Source of the DNA: Bacteroidales bacterium
Lineage (GTDB): Bacteria > Bacteroidota > Bacteroidia > Bacteroidales > WCHB1-69
NCBI GenBank assembly: GCA_017964755.1
Contig: JAGCRI010000054.1
Location: 1-6,030 of the forward strand
DNA length: 6,030 nucleotides
Direction of reading: 5' to 3'
In this document: positions 1 to 5,884 of the stretch, piece after piece
Numbering within the stretch: the stretch's first letter is position 1
Layout: every line of letters begins with the position of its first letter
Position numbers and translations under genes: made by a program
Notes under the pieces: model-generated
The model's input: the letters and a program-made list of their open reading frames with translations, nothing else
Databases searched by the model: none
Told to the model about the DNA's origin: nothing

Positions 1-1051
1 AGGTGCGCCCGCCCAAATAGTTTTCGTATGTGTCAACTTCCTGTCCGTCAAAATAGACTTTGAGTCTTTGGGCGGTGGAAATTGTTCCGAAGTTCGTTTC
101 GCGGTCTTTGGGTTGGAAAAGATATTTGTTCCTCGCAAAGTTACCCAAAAGACTGAGATTCAATTTGCTGCTCAATTTCCAAGAAAGAAGCATTTGTGTG
201 TCGAAGAAATTAGGCTTGTAGTCCCCTTTCGTTTCCATGGATTTCAGGAGGTATGTGTTCGACTTGTATCTGACACCCACGAGAAAGGTGAAAATGTCTT
301 TTACGTTGCCTTCTGCATGCGCCGTCACGCCGAGGAAACTTGCCGAGAACGAGCCGCCGTAGCGGGTGGGTTTCTTGTATTCCACGTCAAGCACCGATGA
401 CATCTTGTCGCCGTATTTAGCTTCGAAGCCGCCGGCGGAGAACTTGACGTTGCTTGTGAGGTCGGTGTTTACGAAGCTCATGCCTTCCTGTTGCCCGCTT
501 CTCACAAGGAAAGGCCTGTAAATCTGTATGTTATTGACAAAAACGAGATTTTCGTCGTAGTTGCCGCCGCGCACGTTGTATTGCGAACTCAGCTCATTGG
601 TGGATGAGACACCGGGCAGCATTTTAATCATGGCTTCGGCGCCACCGGTGGGGGAGGGGTGCTTTAACGAAAACTTGGGGATTATTCTGACAAAGGCGTC
701 TTCGTGGTGTGCGACCACATGGAACGCTTCAAGCTGTTCACCGCGCGGCCGGAGCTGGATTCCGATTTTTTTCTTTTCCCCTTTTTGCAGTGTTACATAT
801 ATTATGGTGTCGTTGTATGACACATGGCGTATCAAAATCTCTGTTTCTGTCTGTGCCGGCAGCTGCAACTCGAAAAGCCCGTCAGGTGACGAGATTTTTG
901 ATATGCCGAGCGCATCCACCGAGATGTAAACCTGCTCCAATGGCTTGCCGTATTCGTCAAATACTGTGCCGTACAAAGTGCCTTTCCCCTGACTGTATGA
1001 GGCGGCAGTTATGAACATGGCTATTATGACGAAAAACAGTTTCCTGACCAA
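1..1051 (-). CDS. TonB-dependent outer-membrane receptor, N-terminal part (runs off the left edge)
   Basis: This is the first 350 residues of a TonB-dependent receptor, which would import a substrate across the outer membrane using TonB energy; the substrate is unknown. Residues 1-20 form a signal peptide: basic VRK, a hydrophobic LFFVIIAMFITAA core, and cleavage near SYS/QG. Residues about 24-101 look like a carboxypeptidase-regulatory-like beta-sandwich (GTVFDEYGKPLEQV, then SPDGLFELQLP). Residues about 130-230 are the plug domain, with the hallmarks MLPGVSS, YNVRGGNYDENLVFVNNI and GGFEAKYGDKMSSVLDV. Barrel strands begin after that. The start is set at a TTG (1049-1051), because the next in-frame ATG (1016-1018) would remove the charged n-region and half of the hydrophobic core, and a TAA closes the frame just upstream. 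The C-terminal barrel lies outside the window. It follows rpmB on the same strand but is separated from it by a terminator. The family call is firm; the start is a judgement. Confidence 0.93.
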   Translation of the reverse strand, partial: MVRKLFFVIIAMFITAASYSQGKGTLYGTVFDEYGKPLEQVYISVDALGISKISSPDGLFELQLPAQTETEILIRHVSYNDTIIYVTLQKGEKKKIGIQLRPRGEQLEAFHVVAHHEDAFVRIIPKFSLKHPSPTGGAEAMIKMLPGVSSTNELSSQYNVRGGNYDENLVFVNNIQIYRPFLVRSGQQEGMSFVNTDLTSNVKFSAGGFEAKYGDKMSSVLDVEYKKPTRYGGSFSASFLGVTAHAEGNVKDIFTFLVGVRYKSNTYLLKSMETKGDYKPNFFDTQMLLSWKLSSKLNLSLLGNFARNKYLFQPKDRETNFGTISTAQRLKVYFDGQEVDTYENYLGGRT

Positions 1052-1105
1052 TGTGTTGATTTTGCGTATTTGTTATGTACGTTATTTTTTGAAAATTATT
1101 GTTAC

Positions 1106-1141
1106 AAAAAAAGACTGCTTATAATCATAAACAGTCCTTTT
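1106..1141 (-). terminator. Rho-independent terminator downstream of rpmB
   Basis: Read on the minus strand, a stem of AAAAGGACTG pairs with CAGTCTTTT (one G-U pair). An inner TTAT/ATAA extension lies beyond a single mismatch, and the stem runs directly into a seven-T tract (1112 down to 1106). It lies 26 bases after the rpmB stop, so it should end the rpmB transcript and isolate it from the receptor gene. The polarity comes from the T-run on the minus-strand side. Confidence 0.85.
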
Positions 1142-1166
1142 GTCAGTTGCGCTTGTCAGACTCCTG

Positions 1167-1403
1167 TTATTTCAGAATCCCTTTTTTGCTTGCTTCCACT
1201 ATGCAGTTCCAAACGCCTTTCTTGTTGATGTTTCTGATTGCATGTGCTGAAACTTTCAGTATCACACTTTCCCCAAGTTCAGGAACATAGAATTTTTTCG
1301 TATGAAGGTTTGGTTGGAATTTGCGTCTTGTCTTGATATTTGAGTGGGAAACATTATTTCCTGACAATGCTTTCTTTCCTGTGATTTGGCAAACTCTTGA
1401 CAT
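1167..1403 (-). CDS. rpmB: 50S ribosomal protein L28
   Basis: This encodes a 78-residue basic protein of the large ribosomal subunit. The L28 signature is plain: an N-terminal CQITGKKALSGNNVSHS, then the basic stretch NIKTRRKFQPNL, the FYVPELGESVILKVSAHA strand region and the NKKG turn near the C-terminus. The length fits the short L28 form of Bacteroidota. Translation starts at ATG 1401-1403 and stops at TAA. A TATCTTTG -7 box lies about 50 bases upstream and a rho-independent terminator follows, so it is probably a single-gene transcript. It is divergent from asnS. No rpmG (L33) follows it, although the two genes are often neighbours in this phylum. The identification is secure. Confidence 0.95.
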   Translation of the reverse strand: MSRVCQITGKKALSGNNVSHSNIKTRRKFQPNLHTKKFYVPELGESVILKVSAHAIRNINKKGVWNCIVEASKKGILK

Positions 1404-1454
1404 CTCTATTTTATTTTAAATTGTTAATTTTTTTTCTTTTGAATTTTCGGAGTG

Positions 1455-1462
1455 CAAAGATA
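1455..1462 (-). promoter_or_regulatory. Bacteroidetes-type -7 promoter box for rpmB
   Basis: The minus strand reads TATCTTTG here, a full match to the TAnnTTTG -7 element used by the primary sigma factor of Bacteroidota. It lies 51 bases before the rpmB start codon, which implies a leader of roughly 45 bases. A -33 element is weak (a CTGG about 17-20 bases upstream), so the call rests mainly on the -7 box and its position. Confidence 0.7.
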
Positions 1463-1549
1463 CAATTTTTTTTGATATCCAGTTATCTGTTTTTGAAATA
1501 AATTTTTTGTCTGACCGATTTTTTTTGAACTTGCTGTTTCTGTATTTAA

Positions 1550-1575
1550 GCAAAGAAAAATTGATTTATCTTTGC
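1550..1575. repeat. 26-bp imperfect palindrome covering the asnS -7 box
   Basis: GCAAAGA (1550-1556) and TCTTTGC (1569-1575) are exact inverted copies. Inside them AAAT and ATTT also pair, leaving only one internal mismatch pair and a two-base centre. The right arm overlaps the asnS promoter box. It could be an operator for a dimeric regulator, or two opposed promoter-like elements, since TTTCTTTG on the minus strand is one base from the -7 consensus. The symmetry is visible; the function is not. Confidence 0.5.
1567..1574 (+). promoter_or_regulatory. Bacteroidetes-type -7 promoter box for asnS
   Basis: The sequence TATCTTTG followed by C matches the TAnnTTTG consensus exactly. It lies 42 bases before the asnS ATG, so transcription should begin near 1580. 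No convincing TTG -33 element is found at the usual 19-21 base distance. The box also argues against the upstream TTG (1572-1574) as a start codon, because that codon lies inside the promoter. Confidence 0.7.
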
Positions 1576-1616
1576 AGCTTCAAATTGTGGTTAAAAAAAA
1601 GATAAAAATATTAATT

Positions 1617-3014
1617 ATGAAACGGACAAAAATTATTGATTTTTTCAAACATTTGGATACTTTGGAAATTGGTGGTACAGTGAGTGTTAAAGGGTGGGTG
1701 CGCACCAAGCGCGGTAACAACGCCGTGGCTTTCATCGCCCTTAATGACGGCAGCATTGTCCACAGCCTGCAGATAGTTGTTGACCCTGCGAAGTTTGATG
1801 CTGAATTGCTTAAAAAAATCACGACAGGCTCATGTATTCATGTGATTGGAAAACTGGTCGAGTCGCAGGGCAAGGGGCAGACCGTTGAGGTACAGGCCGA
1901 GCAGATTGAACTTTACGGCACAGCAGATCCCGAAGTATATCCGTTGCAGAAGAAAGGACATAGTCTGGAATTTCTCCGCGACATCGCCTATCTGCGTCCC
2001 CGGACCAACTATTTCGGCTGCGTGCTCCGTCTCCGCCATGCTATGGCATTTGCCATCCATAACTACTTCAACTCGCACGGCTATGTCTATCTGCACACGC
2101 CGCTCATCACCGGCTCTGATGCTGAGGGCGCCGGCGCAATGTTCAGCGTTACAACCCTCGACCTCAATAATATACCAAAAACTCCAGAAGGGAAAGTCGA
2201 TTATTCAAAGGATTTCTTCGGAAAGCCGACAAACCTTACCGTCTCCGGTCAGCTGGAGGGTGAACTTGGTGCGCTCGCACTCGGCGCCATCTACACATTC
2301 GGCCCCACTTTCCGCGCTGAAAACAGCAACACTCCGCGCCACCTCGCCGAATTTTGGATGATTGAGCCCGAAATCGCTTTCTATGATATTAATGATAACA
2401 TGGATCTGGCGGAAGATTTTCTTAAGTATCTGATTAACTATGCTTTGGAAAACAATTATGACGATGTGAAGTTCCTCAATGATATGTTCGACAAGGAACT
2501 TATCGACAGGATGAAGTTTGTGCTTCAGCATGATTTTGTAAGGCTTACTTATACTGAAGCCATTGATATTCTTAAAAATTCGGGACAGAAATTTGAGTTT
2601 AAGGTTGATTGGGGCGTTGACCTTCAGTCGGAGCACGAAAGGTATCTTGTTGAAAAACACTTCAAACGTCCTGTGATTCTGACAGATTATCCGAAAGAGA
2701 TCAAGGCGTTTTACATGAAGCAGAATGATGACGGCAAGACGGTGCGCGCAATGGATGTGCTTTTCCCGGGAATTGGCGAAATCATTGGCGGCTCTGAGCG
2801 TGAGGCCGATTACGACAAATTGATGAAACGTGTTGAGGAACTGCACATTCCTGAAAAAGATGTATGGTGGTATCTCGACACCCGCCGCTTCGGTTCCGCA
2901 CCGCACTCAGGATTCGGCCTCGGCTTTGAACGCTTGCTGCTCTTCATCACAGCCATGACGAATATCCGCGATGTGATTCCGTTCCCGCGCACACCGCAAA
3001 ACGCTGAATTTTAA
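1617..3014 (+). CDS. asnS: Asparaginyl-tRNA synthetase (EC 6.1.1.22)
   Basis: This cytoplasmic class IIb enzyme charges tRNA-Asn with asparagine using ATP. It is 465 residues long, normal for bacterial AsnRS. Residues about 17-100 form the OB-fold anticodon-binding domain (GWVRTKRGNNAVAFIALNDG, then IHVIGKLVESQGKGQTVEVQ). The catalytic core follows: motif 1 around YVYLHTPLITGSDAEGAGAMF (155-176, with one flanking residue), the AsnRS stretch NLTVSGQLEGE (206-216), motif 2 FRAENSNTPRHLAEFWMIEPE (232-252), GIGEIIGGSERE (385-396), and motif 3 GFGLGFERLLLFITAMTNIR ending in DVIPFPRTPQ. The C-terminus NAEF is intact. The start is ATG 1617-1619. An in-frame TTG 45 bases upstream is rejected because it lies in the promoter box and would add a lysine/isoleucine-rich tail not expected in the family. 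It is divergent from rpmB and convergent, 23 bases apart, with the membrane gene to its right. Confidence 0.98.
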   Translation: MKRTKIIDFFKHLDTLEIGGTVSVKGWVRTKRGNNAVAFIALNDGSIVHSLQIVVDPAKFDAELLKKITTGSCIHVIGKLVESQGKGQTVEVQAEQIELYGTADPEVYPLQKKGHSLEFLRDIAYLRPRTNYFGCVLRLRHAMAFAIHNYFNSHGYVYLHTPLITGSDAEGAGAMFSVTTLDLNNIPKTPEGKVDYSKDFFGKPTNLTVSGQLEGELGALALGAIYTFGPTFRAENSNTPRHLAEFWMIEPEIAFYDINDNMDLAEDFLKYLINYALENNYDDVKFLNDMFDKELIDRMKFVLQHDFVRLTYTEAIDILKNSGQKFEFKVDWGVDLQSEHERYLVEKHFKRPVILTDYPKEIKAFYMKQNDDGKTVRAMDVLFPGIGEIIGGSEREADYDKLMKRVEELHIPEKDVWWYLDTRRFGSAPHSGFGLGFERLLLFITAMTNIRDVIPFPRTPQNAEF

Positions 3015-3037
3015 ACAATACTTTTATATTCGGGCTT

Positions 3038-4447
3038 TCAATCTGAATTCCGCCAGTATGGATTCAACTCCTTCTCTTCGTGGCGGCGCATCATATTGGT
3101 AACCCCGAAATCACGCACGCGCATATTCTTACTTCTCACTGAGCACAATGCCAATGGGGTTTTATCATAATTCCAGTAAATATAGTGAACAGGAATGAAA
3201 TTATAGCCTTGCGACACTGTCATAGGTTCCCAGTTATCAATATATGCTGTCGGGTGTTCGGTTGTGTCCTGTGAATTGAAATAGAATGTGAAGTGTTTTG
3301 ACGGTGAGTAGTAGTATAGCCTGACACTATCGCATAACGCTTGTGCCATCGGAGCATCTGACTCCAAATCAATAGTTCCGGCATTTACTGCCGCAAGTGA
3401 AAAAAAGTGCTCGTTATGGGCAATACTCTCTAACCTTTGCAGATAATATACTTTTTGTGAATAGCCGTCATTAAGATATGTTCGCAGAGCTTCAGGGGTT
3501 GAACAGATTTTGGATTTTATCTCATATTTTATTCTCATGTATGGTTCCCACGTATTATTTCCAAAAATGTTTTCCATGACTTCTTCCTCATACATGTCAG
3601 GCAGATAAAGCACCGCACTTGAATCTATATCGGCGAACGCTCCGACCTTATACATTTCGTCAAGTACATATCTGCGCTGTTGCAGAAGCTGCCATCCGCG
3701 GCTCATATTCTCATTTGTGTATTGCGTTATAACCGATGTGCAGAAGCAGACAAATCCAATGAGACAAGCTGTAGCATGAAACAGGATTTTATTGTCAGCG
3801 GTCAACTTCAGTAAAGCGTAAAAAACTATTGATATAGACAGTATTATGAAAAAGTAGGAATAATAGGAGGTTACGTAGCCCTGCATCCATGTTACCCATT
3901 CATTGTTGTATTTTGTGGTTACTGCAATCAGTAAATGGCTCGCAAAAGCCAATGACACAGAGCAAATCAGCATTATGGCCAAATATTTCCATGTGATTTT
4001 AAAACTGCTCTTTTGGGCAAGCCAGTATAAAAGCAGAATTTGAATGGCGGATTTGACGTATGCTATAAGAGGTGCGTGGGTCAGGGCAAAACCGAAAGAC
4101 ATATAGTGCCCGCCATACAAATGTGAATTGTCGGACATGATAAGGTGGGACTGGCTGAAATTTTGTAATGGCAGAATGCCTAAAGTGCATTTGTACAGAA
4201 CAATGAAAAAATTCCGCAAACTGAAATTGCTGGAAATAGTTGAGCCTGCGTATTGGTTGCCAACAGCAGTCCGATATGTGACGTAAAGAAAGATATAGGT
4301 GACACCGCAGCATATTATGGGAGCTATTTCCTTGTAGAATTTCTTTGATGCAAGTGAAGCCTTTATCCCATCATGATAAAATTTATATATCAACATTGCG
4401 ATTCCTACGAACATCGTAAAGAGAACGTATGTTTCATAAAAAAGCAT
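3038..4447 (-). CDS. C-terminal part of the interrupted membrane protein
   Basis: These 469 codons lie downstream of the in-frame TAG and end in TGA. The ATG at 4445-4447 is probably an internal methionine, since the frame is open back to the TAG and the residues before it belong to the same hydrophobic helix. Likely membrane segments are at about 2-22, 41-57, 78-95, 124-145, 153-176, 194-214 and 221-242. Residues from about 245 onward are hydrophilic, with a YLPDMYEEEV stretch and a tyrosine-rich end, and should form a soluble domain on one side of the membrane. If it is made separately from this ATG, it would lack the putative catalytic acidic loop. I do not recognise the C-terminal domain. 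Confidence 0.6.
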   Translation of the reverse strand: MLFYETYVLFTMFVGIAMLIYKFYHDGIKASLASKKFYKEIAPIICCGVTYIFLYVTYRTAVGNQYAGSTISSNFSLRNFFIVLYKCTLGILPLQNFSQSHLIMSDNSHLYGGHYMSFGFALTHAPLIAYVKSAIQILLLYWLAQKSSFKITWKYLAIMLICSVSLAFASHLLIAVTTKYNNEWVTWMQGYVTSYYSYFFIILSISIVFYALLKLTADNKILFHATACLIGFVCFCTSVITQYTNENMSRGWQLLQQRRYVLDEMYKVGAFADIDSSAVLYLPDMYEEEVMENIFGNNTWEPYMRIKYEIKSKICSTPEALRTYLNDGYSQKVYYLQRLESIAHNEHFFSLAAVNAGTIDLESDAPMAQALCDSVRLYYYSPSKHFTFYFNSQDTTEHPTAYIDNWEPMTVSQGYNFIPVHYIYWNYDKTPLALCSVRSKNMRVRDFGVTNMMRRHEEKELNPYWRNSD

Positions 4448-4498
4448 ACTGCAGAAAAAGAGAACAGAAGAAATGGTAAGATATTTGTATTTATTTGT

Positions 4499-4501
4499 CT
4501 A
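4499..4501 (-). other. In-frame amber (TAG) codon interrupting the membrane protein
   Basis: The minus strand reads TAC TTT TAG ACA AAT. The frame before it encodes VKYF and the frame after it TNKYKYLTI, with no shift. One base change away lie Lys, Gln, Glu, Trp, Tyr, Leu and Ser codons. The other complete genes in the window end in TAA or TGA, so this is the only TAG at a coding position, though the sample is small. Confidence 0.85.
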
Positions 4502-4987
4502 AAAGTATTTTACGGTATAAATAACACCCCATAGGAAAATGCAGAAACTTAACGTGAAATAACAAGGGTAAGCTATAAACGGCAGATGCAGATTGATGGT
4601 TACAGGTGTAACAGCTATTAATATCAGGAGAATGAAATAGGAAAAAGTCTTTGAGGCAGTCAGTTTGTTTACAAGATATGCAAAAGAACAGTAAGAAAAG
4701 AGCAGACAGCCCAAAGCCATGAATTTTGACAGGAAAAAATTGTCAAAGATATATGCGTATGAATATAATGGAGCTGTCAGAATATAGCTGAACCGTCCTT
4801 GACCTTGTGCATAAATCCTCGCGTCTTCAGCCAAGTGCCCTTTTAGGTATGCCAAGTAGAATTTGACATCGTCACTGCATGTGAATCCTATTTTGAATAG
4901 CGGGGCAAAAGTGATGCAGCAGACAATTATAAAGCATACTAATACAGCAGTATGTTCAAAATCCAAATAACGTTTGTCTTTTATCAT
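4499..4987 (-). CDS. N-terminal part of the interrupted membrane protein
   Basis: These are 162 codons from ATG 4985-4987 to the premature TAG. A short cytoplasmic MIKDKRYLDFEH is followed by membrane helices at about 13-33, 66-80, 86-105, 115-133 and 139-158. The first outer loop carries SDD (38-40) and GQGR (62-65), the features that suggest a GT-C-type catalytic loop. On its own this fragment is too short for such an enzyme and lacks the remaining helices and the C-terminal domain. The ATG sits in an ATGA overlap with a short upstream frame, and a -7 box lies about 60 bases upstream. Confidence 0.6.
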   Translation of the reverse strand: MIKDKRYLDFEHTAVLVCFIIVCCITFAPLFKIGFTCSDDVKFYLAYLKGHLAEDARIYAQGQGRFSYILTAPLYSYAYIFDNFFLSKFMALGCLLFSYCSFAYLVNKLTASKTFSYFILLILIAVTPVTINLHLPFIAYPCYFTLSFCIFLWGVIYTVKYF

Positions 4988-5010
4988 AAAAACATTTTTT
5001 TGTTAGCCAT
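4984..5010 (-). other. Possible 8-residue leader frame overlapping the membrane-gene start
   Basis: The minus strand reads ATG, then codons for ANKKMFL, then TGA. The last base of the TTA codon plus the TGA form ATGA, so the stop overlaps the start codon of the membrane gene by four bases. It lies inside the expected leader of the transcript from the 5047-5054 promoter. It may give translational coupling, or it may be chance, since the region is AT-rich and the frame is very short. Confidence 0.3.
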
Positions 5011-5046
5011 TTTATTAATTAGCCTTGTCTTATGAATTATTTATCG

Positions 5047-5054
5047 CAAAGATA
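5047..5054 (-). promoter_or_regulatory. Bacteroidetes-type -7 promoter box for the membrane gene
   Basis: The minus strand reads TATCTTTG followed by C, identical to the boxes before rpmB and asnS. It lies about 60 bases before the membrane-gene ATG, giving a leader of about 50 bases. A weak -33-like TCTG (5074-5077, minus) sits 19 bases upstream, the usual spacing. Confidence 0.7.
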
Positions 5055-5065
5055 TAAAAAATGTG

Positions 5066-5073
5066 TAATTTTG
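5066..5073 (+). promoter_or_regulatory. Possible -7 promoter box reading right
   Basis: TAATTTTG followed by C fits TAnnTTTG on the plus strand. Transcription would begin near 5080 and run through the inverted repeat at 5093-5144 and the startless frame into the gene at 5314. No TTG -33 element is present at the expected distance, so confidence is limited. It lies back-to-back with the leftward box at 5047-5054, only 11 bases away. Confidence 0.4.
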
Positions 5074-5082
5074 CAGATGTGA

Positions 5083-5301
5083 AATAACAAATTTACTTTT
5101 CAAACCGAAGGGTCTGCCACGGCCGCCTCTTCGTTGAAAAGTAATTATATTGGAAACGAAAATAACTGTCAGAGAGTACACTATACGCAAACGTATTCTG
5201 GACGTGTTAAAATAAACAATAAAAAAACGTCTATTTTGGTGACGTGCAATGCTGTCAAGATAAATGGGAATATAAAACCAAGTGGGGGTATGGTTTTCTA
5301 A
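5083..5301 (+). pseudogene. Startless 72-codon open frame, possible toxin-tail remnant
   Basis: An open frame of 72 codons ends in TAA 12 bases before the next gene. Its product has a balanced, protein-like composition (for example QTEGSATAASSLKSNYIGNE, and VKINGNIKPSGGMVF at the end) despite the AT-rich surroundings. No good start codon exists. The frame is preceded by ATG (5077-5079) immediately followed by TGA (5080-5082), and otherwise only a TTG at 5134 is available. The tight spacing to the immunity-like gene and the RHS fragment beyond suggest the leftover C-terminus of a toxin. I do not recognise a domain. It may instead be untranslated leader. Confidence 0.35.
5093..5144. repeat. Strong inverted repeat / stem-loop
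   Basis: TTACTTTTCAA (5093-5103) and TTGAAAAGTAA (5134-5144) are perfect 11-base inverted arms. Just inside, CGAAG (5106-5110) and CTTCG (5129-5133) pair as well, with a two-base bulge on the left, giving a 16-bp stem. The 18-base apex (5111-5128) is GC-rich, unlike the flanks. No T-tract follows on either strand, so it is not an ordinary terminator. It could be a leader hairpin, a short mobile palindrome, or coincidental structure in a coding remnant. Confidence 0.7.
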
Positions 5302-5313
5302 TGAGTACGAAAA

Positions 5314-5826
5314 ATGAAAAAGAAAATAACCACGAATTATACTGAAAACCGCTCTGGAATACTCCTAATAATACCTATGGCTATAGATGTATTCGTTGCC
5401 ACAATGTTTATTCTGCTTTTTGCGAGTGATCCTCAATTTAGTTTTAGATCAATTTTATTTATAAGCGTTATTGCCATCTTATCCATTATGATTTTTCTAT
5501 TTTTTTTGGACGAACTCATTTGGCAATGGAAAGGATATGAAGAATTGTCTTATACGGATAAGCTTTTATGTATTGAAAGATTTCATAAGATTTTTTATCG
5601 AAGATACGAAATTGAATGGATGGATATCTCTGAAATTTCGTACCGCCCCCCGCATATTTTTTTCGACATTATCACCTATTTCTCAATTGCGGGGCAACCT
5701 CAAGAAACTATTTGTATTAAATTAAATGACGGGAAAAAAATCATGTTAGGTGTAAACTTGAATCAGAAACAAAGAAATAATTTAATACAACAATTGAACT
5801 CATTACAGCAAATATATGTAAATTAA
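5314..5826 (+). CDS. Two-TM membrane protein, possible immunity protein of an RHS-type toxin
   Basis: This encodes 170 residues. A short basic N-terminus (MKKKITTNYTENR) is followed by two membrane helices at about 15-38 and 44-66. A cytoplasmic part then reads as beta-strands and a final helix (WQWKGYEELSY, FYRRYEIEWMDISEISY, TICIKLNDGKKIMLGV, then a Gln/Asn-rich helix at 149-166). This layout resembles small membrane proteins with a PH-like domain, a form often found beside polymorphic toxins in Bacteroidota; that link is from general knowledge, not a database match. The gene is AT-rich (18 of 60 bases G+C at 5401-5460), unlike asnS. It starts 12 bases after the remnant frame and lies just before an RHS fragment. 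The start is ATG 5314-5316 and the stop is TAA. That it is a real gene is likely; the immunity role is inference from position. Confidence 0.72.
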   Translation: MKKKITTNYTENRSGILLIIPMAIDVFVATMFILLFASDPQFSFRSILFISVIAILSIMIFLFFLDELIWQWKGYEELSYTDKLLCIERFHKIFYRRYEIEWMDISEISYRPPHIFFDIITYFSIAGQPQETICIKLNDGKKIMLGVNLNQKQRNNLIQQLNSLQQIYVN

Positions 5827-5884
5827 AATTCTCTTATCCTTGCCCCTCCAATCATAAACAATAAATTAAAAAATTTTTCACACC

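Larger units (their letters stand above)
3038..4987 (-). pseudogene. Polytopic membrane protein, possible GT-C-type glycosyltransferase, interrupted by one in-frame TAG
   Basis: Two reading frames, 4499-4987 and 3038-4447, lie in the same frame. They are separated by one TAG and 17 sense codons (TNKYKYLTISSVLFFCS) that continue the hydrophobic pattern, so they are one ancestral gene of 650 codons. The whole protein would have roughly a dozen membrane segments and a soluble C-terminal domain of about 225 residues. An acidic pair (SDD, residues 38-40) just after the first membrane helix and a GQGR motif (62-65) in the first outer loop recall GT-C glycosyltransferases such as GtrII/PMT-like proteins, which move sugars from lipid carriers to envelope glycans. 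That family call is tentative. No frameshift or other stop is seen, so the lesion is recent, tolerated, or a sequencing error. It is convergent with asnS and has its own promoter box at 5047-5054. Confidence 0.7.

Noticed and set aside
68..1014. Three plus-strand open frames in the left kilobase
   Set aside because: They lie opposite the receptor gene, which has a full signal peptide, plug motifs and family composition on the minus strand. Their products show no domain-like pattern.
1052..1105. Promoter box for the TonB receptor
   Set aside because: The best candidate, TAATTTTC on the minus strand, misses the final G of the consensus and has no -33 element, so it is not strong enough to list.
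1099..1290. 63-codon plus-strand frame over the rpmB terminator and gene
   Set aside because: It is antisense to L28 and spans its terminator, with no promoter box or recognisable product.
1572..1616. Upstream TTG start extending AsnRS by 15 residues
   Set aside because: The TTG is part of the TATCTTTG promoter box, so it would not be in the mRNA. The extra lysine/isoleucine-rich residues are not expected in the family.
1580..2992. Several minus-strand and one plus-strand open frames inside asnS
   Set aside because: They are antisense or out-of-frame to a gene whose every catalytic motif is intact. The products are rich in Cys, Ile and His without pattern.
3015..3037. Shared bidirectional terminator between asnS and the convergent membrane gene
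   Set aside because: The 23-base gap has no stem with a following T-run on either strand.
3999..4313. 104-codon minus-strand frame inside the membrane gene
   Set aside because: It is out of frame with the long membrane reading frame, which has clear periodic hydrophobic helices there.
5093..5144. Integron attC site
   Set aside because: The hairpin arms do not contain the required RYYYAAC and GTTRRRY core pair, and no integrase is nearby.
5537..5725. 62-codon frame inside the two-TM gene
   Set aside because: It is wholly inside 5314-5826 in another frame, with no independent signal.
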